This document shows, piece by piece, positions 31,254 to 42,673 of a stretch of 64,000 nt of DNA. How positions within the stretch are numbered: position 1 is the first letter of the stretch; each line of letters starts with the position of its first letter. The notes beneath the pieces were generated by a model, which saw nothing but the letters and a program-made list of their open reading frames with translations, did no database searches and was not told where the DNA came from. Origin of the DNA: Scolanthus callimorphus (Eukaryota > Cnidaria > Anthozoa > Actiniaria > Edwardsiidae); the NCBI GenBank assembly GCA_033964015.1, contig CM066913.1:19367854-19431853 (forward strand). The letters run 5' to 3'. Made by a program: the position numbers and the translations under genes.

Positions 31254-31385
31254 AGCCTGGTTTCCATATAGTCTTATCTGTCGTGTCTGTCGCATCAGTC
31301 GAACGTGAAACAATAGAAATTGGAATTATTCTTTTGTTTCACGGTTGACTGATACGACAGATAAGACTATATGGAAACTAGGCTT
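31254..31385. mobile_element. 130-bp hairpin MITE, copy 2
   Basis: Same family as 30507-30628, with ends AGCCTGGTTTCCATATAGTC and GACTATATGGAAACTAGGCT. It carries an extra TCTGTCGCA block in the left arm. Confidence 0.75.
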
Positions 31386-31639
31386 AAAGATCACGGTCAA
31401 GAGGGAGGCACCTAGAAACGCAAAGAAGAATCATGGCCAGATTCTTTGCGTGCCGCCACTGGAGACGAGTCAGGGATTATGTTTGACGAATTACGCCTAT
31501 AATGTTGGTATAAGGCGTAATATTATTTGAGCTCTGCCAGAAAGTACCAAATGATCGCCACGCTGTTTTATTTTATTCTCATAGGGTTGGTTGTAAACCC
31601 TGAAGAATTTAGACACATTTGGCCTCGCTCTCGTGTGTA

Positions 31640-31800
31640 AATATCGTATTATTATATAGATATCGCGATGAGATACCAGTGTGTTTCTCCAGAATTGAAA
31701 ATTGATATCTTTCACATGTGAAGATATCGCTGTGGCATGAAAATGGTATTTATTTTACCTTGTGATTTTAAATTTAATTTGTAAACTTTAAATCTTAGCT
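31640..31800. repeat. dispersed repeat also present at 41295
   Basis: ATTATATAGATATCGCGATG, GTGTTTCTCCAGAATTGAAA, TTCACATGTGAAGATATCGC and TTATTTTACCTTGTGATTTT match the block at 41295-41425 in order. The downstream blocks 32128-32224 and 41630-42050 also match, so both loci carry the same longer repeat. Confidence 0.55.
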
Positions 31801-31835
31801 TGATATGTGTTTAAAGAGTTTTTTGTATCACATTT

Positions 31836-32106
31836 ATTACTAAGATTTTCATAATTCCGAGAACTCTCGCTGACGATTTCCAAGCCGTCAAACCGCCTTC
31901 TGGCTTCCGTCAATCAAACTCCCGAGTCTTTTCGTCGTTACTCTTTTTGCTTTTTGATTGGCCAGCACGTAACCGTTTCTGGCGTGACAGGAAGCCATTT
32001 TAGCACTGCGAAAAGACTCAGGAGTTTGAATGACGGAAGCCATAAGGCGGTTTTACGGTTGGAAATCGATAGCGAGAGTTCGCAGAATTACGAAAACCGC
32101 AGTAAG
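31836..32106. mobile_element. 270-bp MITE with CTTACTGCG ends, copy 2
   Basis: TTACTAAGATTTTCATAATT with CCGAGAACTC at the left and GAGTTCGCAGAATTACGAAA / ACCGCAGTAA at the right. The inner pair GGCTTCCGTCAATCAAACTC / GAGTTTGAATGACGGAAGCC is nearly perfect. It lies within the longer dispersed repeat shared with 41.3-42.4 kb, which lacks this insertion. Confidence 0.7.
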
Positions 32107-32224
32107 CTTACATCAAACTTTGCTCGTAGAGAGCTTTCAGTACCAGAAGCGGCTGCCGGTTTATCGATTCGGTTTTACAATAAAAGGCTTTTATTTGTTT
32201 TTAAATTTATCTCATCAATATCTA

Positions 32225-32366
32225 TATAATAAACAGAACATTACATGGGCGCCTGGAGATACGAATTTTATCTTTCGCTGCACTCACTCGTGAGAGATTG
32301 AGTTGAACACTCAAAGATAAAACTCGTATCTCCGCGCGCCCATATAATATCCTCTATTTATTATAC
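32225..32366. mobile_element. hairpin MITE, family with AATAAACAGAAC end, copy 2
   Basis: TATAATAAACAGAACATTAC with GGAGATACGAATTTTATCTT, inverted by AAGATAAAACTCGTATCTCC and CATATAATATCC. Here the loop is short and uninterrupted, unlike the copy at 42051-42429. Confidence 0.65.
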
Positions 32367-32798
32367 ATTGAACTCACTTTCGCAAATCTGATTGGTCGAG
32401 AGCAAACAATCAATTCTCTATGTCGCGTGAACGTGAAGAGATGCAATATCTACAAAGTCGGGTCGTTCTCAAGCTCCTCGTTCGTGTCTGCATTTTGAAT
32501 TTGAACATAGCCATTTTGAATAAAGTCACTTCGGCTTCGCATCAATTTGTATTCTTTAAAATGTATAATAAAACAAATTGAATTCGGTTCTCTCATGACA
32601 TCTGTGAGTTAAAGTTAAAAAACCTCGTGCCTGTGTTATCTGCAAGCCTCGGTTTTGTTAACTCTTGATGGCATGCTCAACCTCATCCTATAATTGTTTA
32701 TTATAGCGCGGCTTTTCGAGAAATGTATTTTTTTCCATTAACCACCCAGTAAAGTAACACTATTCGTGAATGCAAGAGCCCACTTCATTCATTCATTA

Positions 32799-32990
32799 GC
32801 CGTATTCGCACTAGAGACGGAAAACTCATCTCAGACGAGTGTTTCGTCCGGACGGAAAACTCGTCTTAGTGTGAAACCGGGACGAGACGGATTTTTGAAA
32901 GGAAATCGTCTGAATTCATATCAGACGAAAAACTCGTCAGACGAAAAACCCGTCATGACGAGTTATCCGTCCTCTAGTGTTAATACAGCT
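32799..32990. mobile_element. GACGGAAAACTCGTC MITE, copy A
   Basis: Left end GCCGTATTCGCACTAGAGAC, right end TAGTGTTAATACAGC. The interior is a string of inverted CGTCTGA/TCAGACG motifs, so it can fold extensively. Confidence 0.65.
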
Positions 32991-33005
32991 ATTCATTCAT
33001 TTATT

Positions 33006-33222
33006 AGCTGTATTCACACTAGAGACGGAAAACTCGTCTGAGACGAGTTTCCCGCCTTGAATATGGTTCCTGTTCTTCTGTGTTCACGCGAAAACAATTT
33101 TTTTTGAAGAAGAAGGTTTAGACAGATAACAAGCTAGTGTTTCTGAGTAGAAATAAGACAGGAACTTTTTCTGACGAGAAACTCGTCTCAGACGAGTTTT
33201 CCGTCTCTGTGTGAATACAGCT
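33006..33222. mobile_element. GACGGAAAACTCGTC MITE, copy B
   Basis: Left end AGCTGTATTCACACTAGAGA, right end TCTGTGTGAATACAGCT. The inner arms CTCGTCTGAGACGAGTTTCC / AACTCGTCTCAGACGAGTTT are retained while the middle is unrelated to copies A and C, indicating a subfamily. Confidence 0.65.
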
Positions 33223-33620
33223 ATTCGTTGCAAAACATATTAGAGCGAATTTCGTATGACTGTCTGGTGAATAAAACCAATCGCAAAGTTATCACAGGTG
33301 TAACACCAATCCTGAATAAAACATATAGCGCTATTTACTGTTTATTTCAATATTGCCATTCTATTGCAAATGTGCCAACCGTAGATAAAATAGCGCCCTT
33401 TGTTCTGTGAACCAATATCTCTGGTTGGCACATAAACAACAATGGACGAATGAATAATATATGAATGAATAGAAAGTCATTTACTAATTACTCATGCAAT
33501 TCATACGAAAACCGCTCCTAATGTAACAACGCTTTGCATCACTGATATTAAAAAATGTACCTATTTTTTTAAAAGTACGTGAAAATATTTTAGAAGTGGG
33601 CTCTTGCATTCACGAATAGA

Positions 33621-35496
33621 TCGTTTTTCCAAAATGGCCGCCGAAAATTCAAATCGATTTTTGTTATGAAATGAACTCCAGCACTAGAACACACATCATC
33701 ACCTTAGTAAAACTACAAAAGCTACCTGCATATATCCAATATCTTCCAAGATAACGAACGTTGAAAATCTGAAAATTTACAGACGTTTGTAGTCATACAA
33801 ATCTCTGCAAAATTTTCAAAGTTTCAGAGTCTGCTTTCTCAGCCGACATGGAATTTGGCATAACGGCAATTTAACGTATTACTAATGTGGGGATACACTT
33901 TCCAGTGCCAACATTTGATTTTCTGTCAGTTTAATTTTAAGACATGTGAATTTGCGGCGGCCATTTTGAAGAAGGTGTATTCCTTGCTGTATTCCCGCCA
34001 TTTTTGGCGCGCGTGCGTGTGACACAGGAAACCCGCAAAAAGTATTTAGTTAAGCCACGAATGATTGCTAGGTCTACTTTTATAATTCTCCTCTGTGAGA
34101 AATTATAGGCATTTCCGTCACAGGGAAGACAGTCTTTTCTGGTATGTTATGAAATTTTAAACACAATTTTAAATAAGTTAACCACAAATGTATTAGCGCA
34201 GCTATCTCACACGTCGATAAGTAGTCGCAGATAAAACTCCCTTAATAGAGTCTTAATAAATGATCAAATGCTTGATATTCCGAGCTCATTGGTATGTATC
34301 TCGTAAGCCGGGCACTAAAGTCCTAAAGTTGACTTAAAATGCCTTAGCGCTAATAACCCCAGAATGTTAGAGTACCTAACCTTACGGTAGCCTTAAAATA
34401 CGTTAAGACACTTAAGGTTGCCTTAAAAATAATTTTAAGATGCCTAAAGACGTGAGGTAGGACACGCAAAGTTGGATAAGGTAGGCACATTGTTCTTGAA
34501 CTGATCAACATTTTAGAAGGTTAAGGTGCATGTCTACAAATATAATAGGATGGAATTAGGGGAAAAGTGTGCAATGTAAAGGATTTTATTCGGGAGGCAT
34601 CACTGAGAGTGAACTGTTTCAGAAACCAATTTTGAATCTGAATTTGCACTCAACATTGGAAAGAAAGTACTATTTATGTGTACGATACATTTGAACATCC
34701 CTAACGAAAGCTGGAGTTATTGGTTTCGGTTTTGCCTTCAAGGAAAACAGTTTGTTTTTCTAAGAGAGACTGTTTAACTTCAAGTATGAATGCTAAGAGA
34801 TTGGAGCGAATTACAGTTAATTTTGCTAGACATGTTTTATTTAATTCTATTTGGGTTATTATTCGAAGGCATCGGAGACACTTGCATTAGGACGAGGAAG
34901 TCGATATTAGCGTCTCGAGCTTAACGACGCCAACCAATGTAGCTCAATATCTCTGCTGTCGATTTTCAACACGTAGAGAAATTCTCATCCGTCTCATTGT
35001 GTTCATTATAAAATATTGGAGGGGAGACCTAATGGAGCCACTGAAGGCAAGAACGAAATTTGCGAGGTGTGGCAAAAACACCTACAGGTCGGTTTAAGCA
35101 TAGTTTCCTACCGCTTGCGTGTAGATAAAAGCGGCTGCGAAGTAGGCTAGTTTGAGCACAGTGAGTATGAATGCAAAATACGAGCGGGAGAGAGGACGGA
35201 GCCAGTGAGACTTGACGCATGTATGTGTAGGGCCTGCTAAACCTTCTTCGCCACCATAATGCTAATGGGTGTTATCTGTTATATTCACACACTTATGAGT
35301 TCGGTGAGAATAGCTAGAAACTTACCAAGTGTTAGAACAGGAATGACGTCATCCTTTTGAATTAGTGTGACCCCCCTCTAAGTTGCCGGAAGTTTAGTAG
35401 GATCTCATGTTGTGAACTCTTTAGTAAATTGAAGCGGAAATCTCCTCTGAAAGAAAGGAATTGTATTGTGACCGATATTCTCAAGTAAAATAGTTC
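33621..35496. other. gene-poor stretch
   Basis: No supported gene. 34320-34470 contains loosely repeated CCTTAAAAT / CTTAAGG motifs without a fixed period. Otherwise nothing recognised. Confidence 0.4.
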
Positions 35497-35655
35497 GCTT
35501 ATTTATACAGGGACCAAGGGAAACAGTATGTTTTGTGGTCCCGAGACCACTGATGTTTCCCTCAGCTCCTCTTGGGAAACATCAGCGGTCGAGGGACCAC
35601 AAAAAATACTGTTCCAAAGGTTCCAGTAAAGTGTTTTATTATCATACCAAGTGTC
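35497..35655. repeat. dispersed repeat, copy 2 of 2
   Basis: Shares TTTTGTGGTCCCGAGACC, TGATGTTTCCC and TTTATTATCATACCAAGTGT with 21236-21352. GAAACAGTATGTTTTGTGGTCCC pairs with the inverted GGGACCACAAAAAATACTGTT, so this copy is a hairpin. Confidence 0.55.
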
Positions 35656-35734
35656 AAACATAAAAAACAACAACAACAAAGAATTATAAAAAGACATTTT
35701 ATATACGTAGGCTGCGGTGGACTTTCGCATACAT

Positions 35735-35919
35735 TACAGTCATTCAGTTACACGCGGTCGCCGGGAAAAAAGCTTGCAAGCGAAAACACGTTTTTCTGTC
35801 TTGTCTGAGCGCGACAAGCCGGCGAAACCACTGCGTTGCCATGGAATATTTGACAAAAAACGACTTTTTCGCTTGCAAGCTTTTTTCCCGGCGACCGCGT
35901 GTAACTGAGAATGGCTGTA
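35735..35919. mobile_element. 185-bp hairpin MITE
   Basis: TACAGTCATTCAGTTACACG and CGGTCGCCGGGAAAAAAGCT at the left are matched by AGCTTTTTTCCCGGCGACCG and CGTGTAACTGAGAATGGCTGTA at the right. The arms exceed 45 bp with few mismatches, which points to recent origin. Confidence 0.75.
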
Positions 35920-36845
35920 AAGATTATCTTGTTTTTTTTTTCACTCACCTATCTTTAGTCTCACGTCCTGTTCTGTTCTGTTGTCCGCTCCACCAGTTCA
36001 CCTGACGCGTTTAGGCTCTAGAGAGCCCTTTTCAAACGTTTAAAGATAATCTTTAAATTAAAAAGTTTTTTATTAATATACATTCGGAAAAGATGCAAAG
36101 CGAAGCAACAACTCAAGCGCGCGCTAATTTTAAAAATTCTTCCTCTGACCTCGGGGAAATTAATCCCTAATTTCCCTCGGTGCCATGGTATTACTTATAA
36201 TAATTGAAAGGATTTCCTCAGTCCCAAAGGAACCAAATGATTCAAATATATCAAAAGCACAACTTATGGTGTGCTTCATAGATCGGTCCTGGGCCCTGTT
36301 TAGGTGGTATTTGAAAGGATTTCCCATGCTTCGTGTATGCGCCTGTGAAATGAAGTTGGAAAGAAACCAGAACATAACGATTCGATATGGAAAAGGCACA
36401 ATGCAAATTGTGGAGTGCTTCAAGGATCTGTTCTAGGCCTTCTACTTTATAGATTAATCATATTAATGACAACGCGAAAACATGTTGTACGTTGAAAAAC
36501 ACTTCTCAGAGTTACCTGAAAAAAATCTGGATTTATAAGTTGAAAATTTCAAATTGAAATGACCTTACCTTGGAATTATCATAGATGCATGTGTCCTAAA
36601 CACGACGAGAGGATCTGGGAAAGAGAAAGAAAACCGGCCAATAGAAGTGCTTCGTAATTAATCAAGTGCGTGACTTTTAAGCCTTACGCTCGAACAATTT
36701 TTATGAGCCCATATATTTCTTCTCTGAGGGGGAAACTGCAAACATTGTCAATAGTTCCGCACTAATTTTTGCGCGGCGGATGCCGTTGGAAATTCCTTTG
36801 GGTCCAGTTCTTCCTATGGCAACATGATACGGGTGCTCGTCGTAT
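35920..36845. other. gene-poor stretch
   Basis: No supported gene or repeat. A short ORF at 36185-36436 has no motif or codon signal that I would trust. Confidence 0.35.
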
Positions 36846-37113
36846 TACCACAGTATGCTTGCTAAGCGACCACAAAGCTCAATGTTGCGACTGGCGTTTG
36901 GCGATTCTGAATCTGCTTGCAGTGCGATAAACAAGCCTAATAGATAGCTTGGCATTTAAAAACATCTTTATTGCATTCTTACCAGTTAAAAAAATATATA
37001 TATTTTTGTAAAAATTCACCTGTCTTTCTTGATATAAAGAGTTTGATTGACGGCTAAGAATTGTCAAACGTCAATCGCAACATTGAACTCCGTGGTCGGG
37101 TAGCAATGCATAC
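36846..37113. mobile_element. 270-bp MITE
   Basis: TACCACAGTATGCTTGCTAA with GACCACAAAGCTCAATGTTG and CGACTGGCGTTTG pairs with the inverted CAAACGTCAATCGCAACATT, GAACTCCGTGGTCGGGTAGC and AATGCATA. The arms are about 45 bp, imperfect. Confidence 0.6.
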
Positions 37114-37212
37114 AGTGATAAGGGGTTAAAATTAGAACTCAGGAATTTTGTAGGCTCTCAGAGAGAAGTCAAGGACAAAAATTAGTAGTAGAAAAAAGCG
37201 CGGCTTGTGGTA

Positions 37213-37472
37213 CAATAGTCCAGTTTCGAATTCTCTACTCTACCGCTGAATAGGCATCGACGGCGCATAATACAGTGGGAGCCTCAGTTTGAAGTAGAAA
37301 AAGCTGTGAATACCGACGAGAAACTGATGAAGCTTGAATGGAGACAATAGACAAAACTTTTTGGAATCGTTGGTATTTGCAACTTTCGGGTTCAAATCGA
37401 GGCTCCCACTGTATTTATGCGCCTTTGATGCCTATTCAGCGGTAGATTAGAGAATTCGAAACTGGACTATTG
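37213..37472. mobile_element. 260-bp MITE with about 65-bp arms
   Basis: CAATAGTCCAGTTTCGAATT continues through CTACCGCTGAATAGGCATC and ACAGTGGGAGCCTC, and all of it is inverted at the right end, finishing GAATTCGAAACTGGACTATTG. Non-coding. Confidence 0.75.
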
Positions 37473-38341
37473 TTTGGTTTCTTTTTTTTTTCTGATGTTC
37501 CGACAAGAATCCCTATCACTTTCCCTTGAAGACCCCCTTCTCTCACGGGCTGTTTGCGCTTTTCAAACATTTGTCGTATCATTGTCGCCGGCTATGCATA
37601 CGAACAATTTATAGTTTCATGTAGCGTTTTTTATTTGTCAAAATAAACGAACGCAGGCCGATATCTAAGAAATACATTTGTCATAAAAATTGACTGGTCA
37701 ATTTTCGCCCGTCTTTTCACGAGCAAATACATATGCGCTACAAATTTACCTCTTAAAATTGCTACTTCGTGGTGATGGAGCTTACTTTATTGCTTATTCA
37801 TTCGAAATGCTTTACAGTCATAACGGCACAAGAGCAGATTTGCATAATCACTGCCCGTTCCCATGGGGATGTTTTCTATTGTGTTTTCTTGTCAAAAGCC
37901 GACGCTCTCAGGGTTGAAATTACTGCAACATAAACATCAAATTTCTGCACTAATCTCGCGTTTTAAAAGATAAAACCCCATAGATAGCAAGTATAGTGGT
38001 TGAGCTATCCCAAACTAGCAATTTAAATTACAAATACGCATTCAAAACAGATGGATTTTCGTAAAATTTATTAAATGTTCACAAGAATTGCACTTTCGTA
38101 CAACATGTTATGAAACGAGTTCAGTGATAAAAGGTTGCAGGTTCTTGGAAAAGGGGTGCGTTTCTGGTTTAACGGTAGGGCCAGATTTGCCAATAGGACA
38201 CTACCAGCTATAACCTTGTCTTTACGACTACATTTTGCCGTTTTAACTTGGTAACTATTTAGCTCAACCAAGGAGGTTTTATGTGAGAAGGAGGAACAGC
38301 TGTATAAAACATCCTTGGCTCAACCAGTCAGAAACCAGCAT
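37473..38341. other. gene-poor stretch
   Basis: No supported gene or repeat pair. Confidence 0.35.
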
Positions 38342-38819
38342 CAACAATAGACCACTAGTGATTTGACTAATAATTTAATAGCAAAGCATCTACTTGGATA
38401 TCTCAAGGTCCATATTGTTATGGTCGAAACGTGACTAAAAAACACGCCCTGCACAATGCATGCACAAAACACGCCATGCACAAAAAAAAAAATAGGGAAA
38501 TTGATTTAAAAGGAAATGAACGGTGGACGAGATTTTTCAGAAAGGGGAAGGGCTCCCCTTAGCTCCCTACATCAATTGCGCAGTTTTGCCCAGCAGCAGA
38601 ATGGCCAGTGGCATACTAATGAACATGGGTATTCTTGGATTGCAATCATTCCTTTGGGAATAAAATAACAAAAGCGCGGCGGCCATGTTGGTGCCCTGAA
38701 CAATGGGAGCAAATGAACTTTCTTTTGTTCTGTACCACCAGCATGGCCGTCAGTGACGTCACATGCAATCCAAGAATATATCAGTGTTTAGTCAAATCAC
38801 ACTAGTGGTCTGTTGTCAA
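38342..38819. mobile_element. 480-bp element with a nested inverted pair
   Basis: CAACAATAGACCACTAGTGA-TTTGACTA at the left is inverted as TAGTCAAATCACACTAGTGG-TCTGTTG at the right. A second pair, TATTCTTGGATTGCA (38630) and TGCAATCCAAGAATATA (38763), lies within. The TAGTCAAATCACAC motif also occurs at 12552 and, inverted, at 12735, in the intron of TLCD4 copy 1. Confidence 0.6.
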
Positions 38820-40905
38820 TGCTGCACGACCTCAATAGCCCATTCGGCCTCATAGGCTGTTGACTCAGAGCCCGAGGAATAATTGTTAAATATAGCCTGT
38901 GCGTATCGTTAGTTATAAGTGTTCTAGTGTTTAGTTGGCTGGTGAATGTTTCGTCGGATATCGTTAAGTATTACTTCATTGCCATGGTAGCGTGAAATTA
39001 CAAATGGAAAATGGAATTAAACCCCCGCTATATAATTGCGTTTAAATATTTATCCCCTTTTTGTTAACTCCCTTTATGACTACCAAATGTTTATATATCA
39101 CATTGATAAAAACTGTTTTGTCAAAAGAGATGAGAAATGGAGTAGAAAAGTGCACAAAAGGGACCGCACTATTTATTTGCTCATAACATATACAAGAGAC
39201 TGAATAAAGACATCTTCTGAGTCTTTCAAGCCATCGAAGTCTTGATGGGTCCTAAGGGAAATTTAATAAGCTACGTGTTTGCATTCACAATTCATATTCG
39301 TTATTATATTTTTCTTGAGATAACAACAACATGCCAAACTTATTTTTTCTGTCGACTGTGTTTTTATGAGTCATCATTCCCGCCGGCGAATAAAATCAGC
39401 AGACTATAGACATAGTTCATAAAAGCTTCACTTTATCAACTGATAAACAGCGTAGTGCACTTTATTACGATCTGAAATAGTTAATTGAAAACTTAAGAAA
39501 GGTTTAGATTTAATTTCCATGAATAATAATACTAAATGGGTTTCAGTTTAGTTTACTCATGAAATCCCGGGGGTTGACGGAAACAAATAACGTTTTCTAA
39601 GGGGAGCAACGATATGGAGCTTGAGTCGTCTATACAAACAACGGCAGTTGGCCGGCTGGTAAAACTTGAAGCGTTCATTCTTGACGTGATTGCTCACGTG
39701 ATTAAATAGAAAACTGAGGAAAGAAAATTAATAAGGTATGGAGGGAAATAATTACACGAATGAACCGTGTAGGGCTTTCACGAAACTCAAGAAGAAGTTA
39801 GACAATTGGAATCACGCGTTTGTTGAAATAGGTAGGTCGCTGTGGAAGTAGTACTGAATTGTGAACATTGCAACGTGATATTCTTCAAACGTTTTACAAA
39901 AGTTCCAGTTTCAAAAACTGTTTGAATAATTGGAATACAATTGCGGTGTTTTAAAGCCTTAATCCTTTTATACCGTCCTGTGATATTTGAATCTGGCACT
40001 ATATTTTGATAAGGTGTTCAAACGATGTTTCGGAGTTACAAAGTTGAATAACAGCAAGATGTTCCTTTTCAGCCAGATAGAAAATGCTTTCATGAAATGG
40101 TTATTCTCGGTGTGTTAAACACCTATTGTTTCTTTTTCCTGTTTCTAAATGAATTATATTTAAATTTCCATTCGTTCTTTTATTCTCTATAATTCAATCT
40201 TTCGTTAGTAATCAATTATTTAATATTTTCATACCTTTTAACCAACTCCTTTACACTTTGTACTAAGTTTATGGTTCTATTTCTTATGTCACTTAGTTCA
40301 TTTATAAAATTTCAATTCAAAGTAATCGAAATATAATTCTCGCTCAAACAAGAAAAGACAAAAACATGTGAAAGATATGTATATTCAAATTGACAGATAA
40401 ATGAGCCATTTCGAGCTTTTTCACGCCACTTTCTAAATAAACTTATATATTTTTAGATTTTAACCGTACTCAGCCGGGCGCGCGTTTTCATGACCGTTGA
40501 AAATCTGTTTCGAATCCTGCCCTCTTTCGCGGAAGAGAATTTTAAGAAGTCTCGGTGTGATTGGACTCCAAACCACTCTTTATATCGGCAGTAAAAATTT
40601 GCTCCATCCGACAAAATCCCCTGCAAACATGTTTTCTTTGTCGATCGTTAAAATTATAATGTGCAAGATGTTTCCATCATTTCATTCTTGATTTTGTTTT
40701 TCTTCACTTTTCGTATTATCGACTCGCTCGTTTGTATTTAGACAAGAACTCATGAATAAAGAGTATCAAGCTCTTTAACATGCGATAAGCCCTTTGTAAA
40801 TAATGTTACGTTATGTCCGACGGTTGGCGGGGGGCACGTGCCACGGGTTCCTCTAATAAATTGACAGCTATTATCAGCAGGCTAGACCTATCAGTAGACT
40901 AGACC
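38820..40905. other. AT-rich gene-poor stretch
   Basis: Markedly AT-rich with no supported gene. The AATAATTGTTAA motif at 38877-38889 is shared with the hairpin tip at 58979 and 59070. Confidence 0.4.
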
Positions 40906-40908
40906 TTA

Positions 40909-41131
40909 GGGGTGGACCATTAGAAATTGGGGGAGGGGGGGTGGCAATTTTTTTGCGCATGAATTTTTTTTTTCGGGGATCAGGTTGTGCAAGAATTTTT
41001 TTTCGGAATTTATATCATGTTTTTTACTAGCTTGGATCTATGCAAGATTTTTTTTTTGGGAAGGATTGGCCTTGCTCGAATTTTTTTTGGGAATTGCCAC
41101 CCCCCTCCCCCAATTTCTAATGGTCCACCCC
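40909..41131. mobile_element. 223-bp MITE with TTA duplication (PIF/Harbinger-like)
   Basis: GGGGTGGACCATTAGAAATT with GGGGGAGGGGGG is inverted at the right end as CCCCCCTCCCCCAATTTCTA and ATGGTCCACCCC. TTA flanks both ends (40906-40908 and 41132-41134). A 3-bp T-A-rich duplication and this end structure are usual for PIF/Harbinger elements. A half copy lies at 55948-55980. Confidence 0.75.
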
Positions 41132-41284
41132 TTAGCTAATACTACTCGGCTAGATAATTTGAAAAACTGAATTCTTTATGGTTATTTTTCGCGAGCTCTT
41201 GCAGCTAATTACAACCCGGACAATCCTAGAAGTTTTAAAACTATCTGCCTGAAATGTAACTCACCAAGGTTTCTAGACCTGGAA

Positions 41285-42050
41285 ATTAATTTTTATTATA
41301 TAGGTATCGATGAGATACCTGTGTTTCTCCAGTATTGAAAAATTGATATTTTTCACATGTGAAGATAACGCTGTTGGCATGACTTGGTAATTATTTTACC
41401 TTGTGATTTTCAATTTATGAACTTTACCTTTAGATTTGTTAGTTAGTTTTGCCTTGACAATGGCGTTAAGATGACGCCGAAACGTCGGACTTTAATACCG
41501 TTCGTTTTTGCTTGTTTTTTTAAAAACTGTAAAGCGCTATGAGCTATAGGAATAGCGCTATATAAAAAATGTATATTATCATTATTATTTGTTTATGTAT
41601 ATCTAAATCTTTATTGATTAGATCATCTTTGCTTGCAGAGAGTTTCAGTACACAAGCGGTTTGCCGGTTAATCGATTCGGTTGTAATAAGGGAAGCGGTC
41701 AAAACATATGTACTCGAGCGGGACCCGATTTTATCGCGGGAGGTGGTAGGTCCTGGGTTGTACCTACCCACCCGCTTTTTCAATGCCCATTTTCTCCATG
41801 CTCATGTAAGGGGAGTTGGATTTTATTGCATGGATGCGTTGCTCTCACTATAAAGAAGACGGTGCTGAGCCTATCGTTTGTATTCATTTATTATTTTACG
41901 AGATATTCGCAGTTAAAAACGGCCATTTTTCCCTAAAAGAAGGTTGGTTGCGGCATACACCACCCCATCGGGTCCCATTCGAGTACAGATGTTTTGACCA
42001 CTTCCCTAAAAGGCTTTTATTTGTTTTAAAATTTATCGCATCAATATCTA
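41285..42050. repeat. dispersed repeat, second copy of the 31.6-32.2 kb block
   Basis: The order of shared blocks (TATCGATGAGATACC, TTTTCACATGTGAAGATAAC, AGAGAGTTTCAGTAC, ATCGATTCGG, AGGCTTTTATTTGTTTTAAA) matches 31640-32224. AATAGCGCTATATAAAAAATG with ATTATTATT at 41552-41590 resembles a retroelement tail. The family was not identified. Confidence 0.5.
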
Positions 42051-42429
42051 TATAATAAACAGAACATTACATGGGGGCTTGGAGATACGAATTCACTTCT
42101 CGTGTTCAATCTCAATAGCCGTATTCACACTAGAGACGGAAAACTCGTCTGAGACGAGTTTTTCGTCCGGACGGAAAACTCGTCTTAGTGTGAAACCGGG
42201 ACGAGACGGATTTTTGACGGGAAATCTCAGTGTGAAACCGAGACGAGACGGATTTTTGACGGGAAATCGTCCGAATTCATATCAGACGGAAAAATTTGTC
42301 AGACGAAAAACCCGTCATGACGAGTTTTCTGTCCTCTAGTGTGAATACAGCTAATCTCTCACTCGTTCGCACTCGAAGAAAAAATTCGTATCTCCGCGCG
42401 TCCATGTAATATCCTCTTTTTATTATATA
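42051..42429. mobile_element. hairpin MITE of the AATAAACAGAAC family split by another MITE
   Basis: The outer halves, TATAATAAACAGAACATTAC to GGAGATACGAATT (42051-42093) and ATTCGTATCTCCGCGCG to TTATTATATAG (42387-42430), form the usual hairpin. Between them lies a complete GACGGAAAACTCGTC element (42117-42353). The intact copy at 32225-32366 shows what the unoccupied site looks like. Confidence 0.7.
42117..42353. mobile_element. GACGGAAAACTCGTC MITE, copy C, with internal duplication
   Basis: Ends GCCGTATTCACACTAGAGAC and CTCTAGTGTGAATACAGC. It matches copy A but contains a tandem duplication of about 39 bp (GTGTGAAACCGGGACGAGAC and following, near 42189 and 42231). Confidence 0.7.
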
Positions 42430-42537
42430 GACTATAGTGTTTTTTCAGGATTTCGGCCACTGAGAAATATCGTAATTTGCACGTGTCAAAAGTACGATAA
42501 TGCCCACATACGAACATTTTTCACAAAAAACGTTTGT

Positions 42538-42673
42538 GTAACAAACAGAATAATACATTGGCGCTTGGAGATATGAAATTTATCTTCTCGTGTTCAAATT
42601 TGATTTCATCGAAATTTGAACAATCAAGATAAATTCCATATCCTCTCCCGCCCATGTATTATTCTCTTTTTAA
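42538..42673. mobile_element. hairpin MITE of the AATAAACAGAAC family, copy 4
   Basis: GTAACAAACAGAATAATACA-TTGG with GAGATATGAAATTTATCTTC is inverted by AAGATAAATTCCATATCC and CCCATGTATTATTCTC. The loop holds a second perfect mini-inversion, CAAATTTGATTTCATCGAAATTTG. Confidence 0.65.

Larger units (their letters stand above)
32758..33620. mobile_element. 860-bp element carrying two smaller MITEs
   Basis: CACTATTCGTGAATGCAAGA-GCCCACTTC at 32758 is inverted as GAAGTGGGCTCTTGCATTCA-CGAATAG at 33592-33618. Both copies of the GACGGAAAACTCGTC family lie inside. No transposase ORF is present. Confidence 0.65.
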
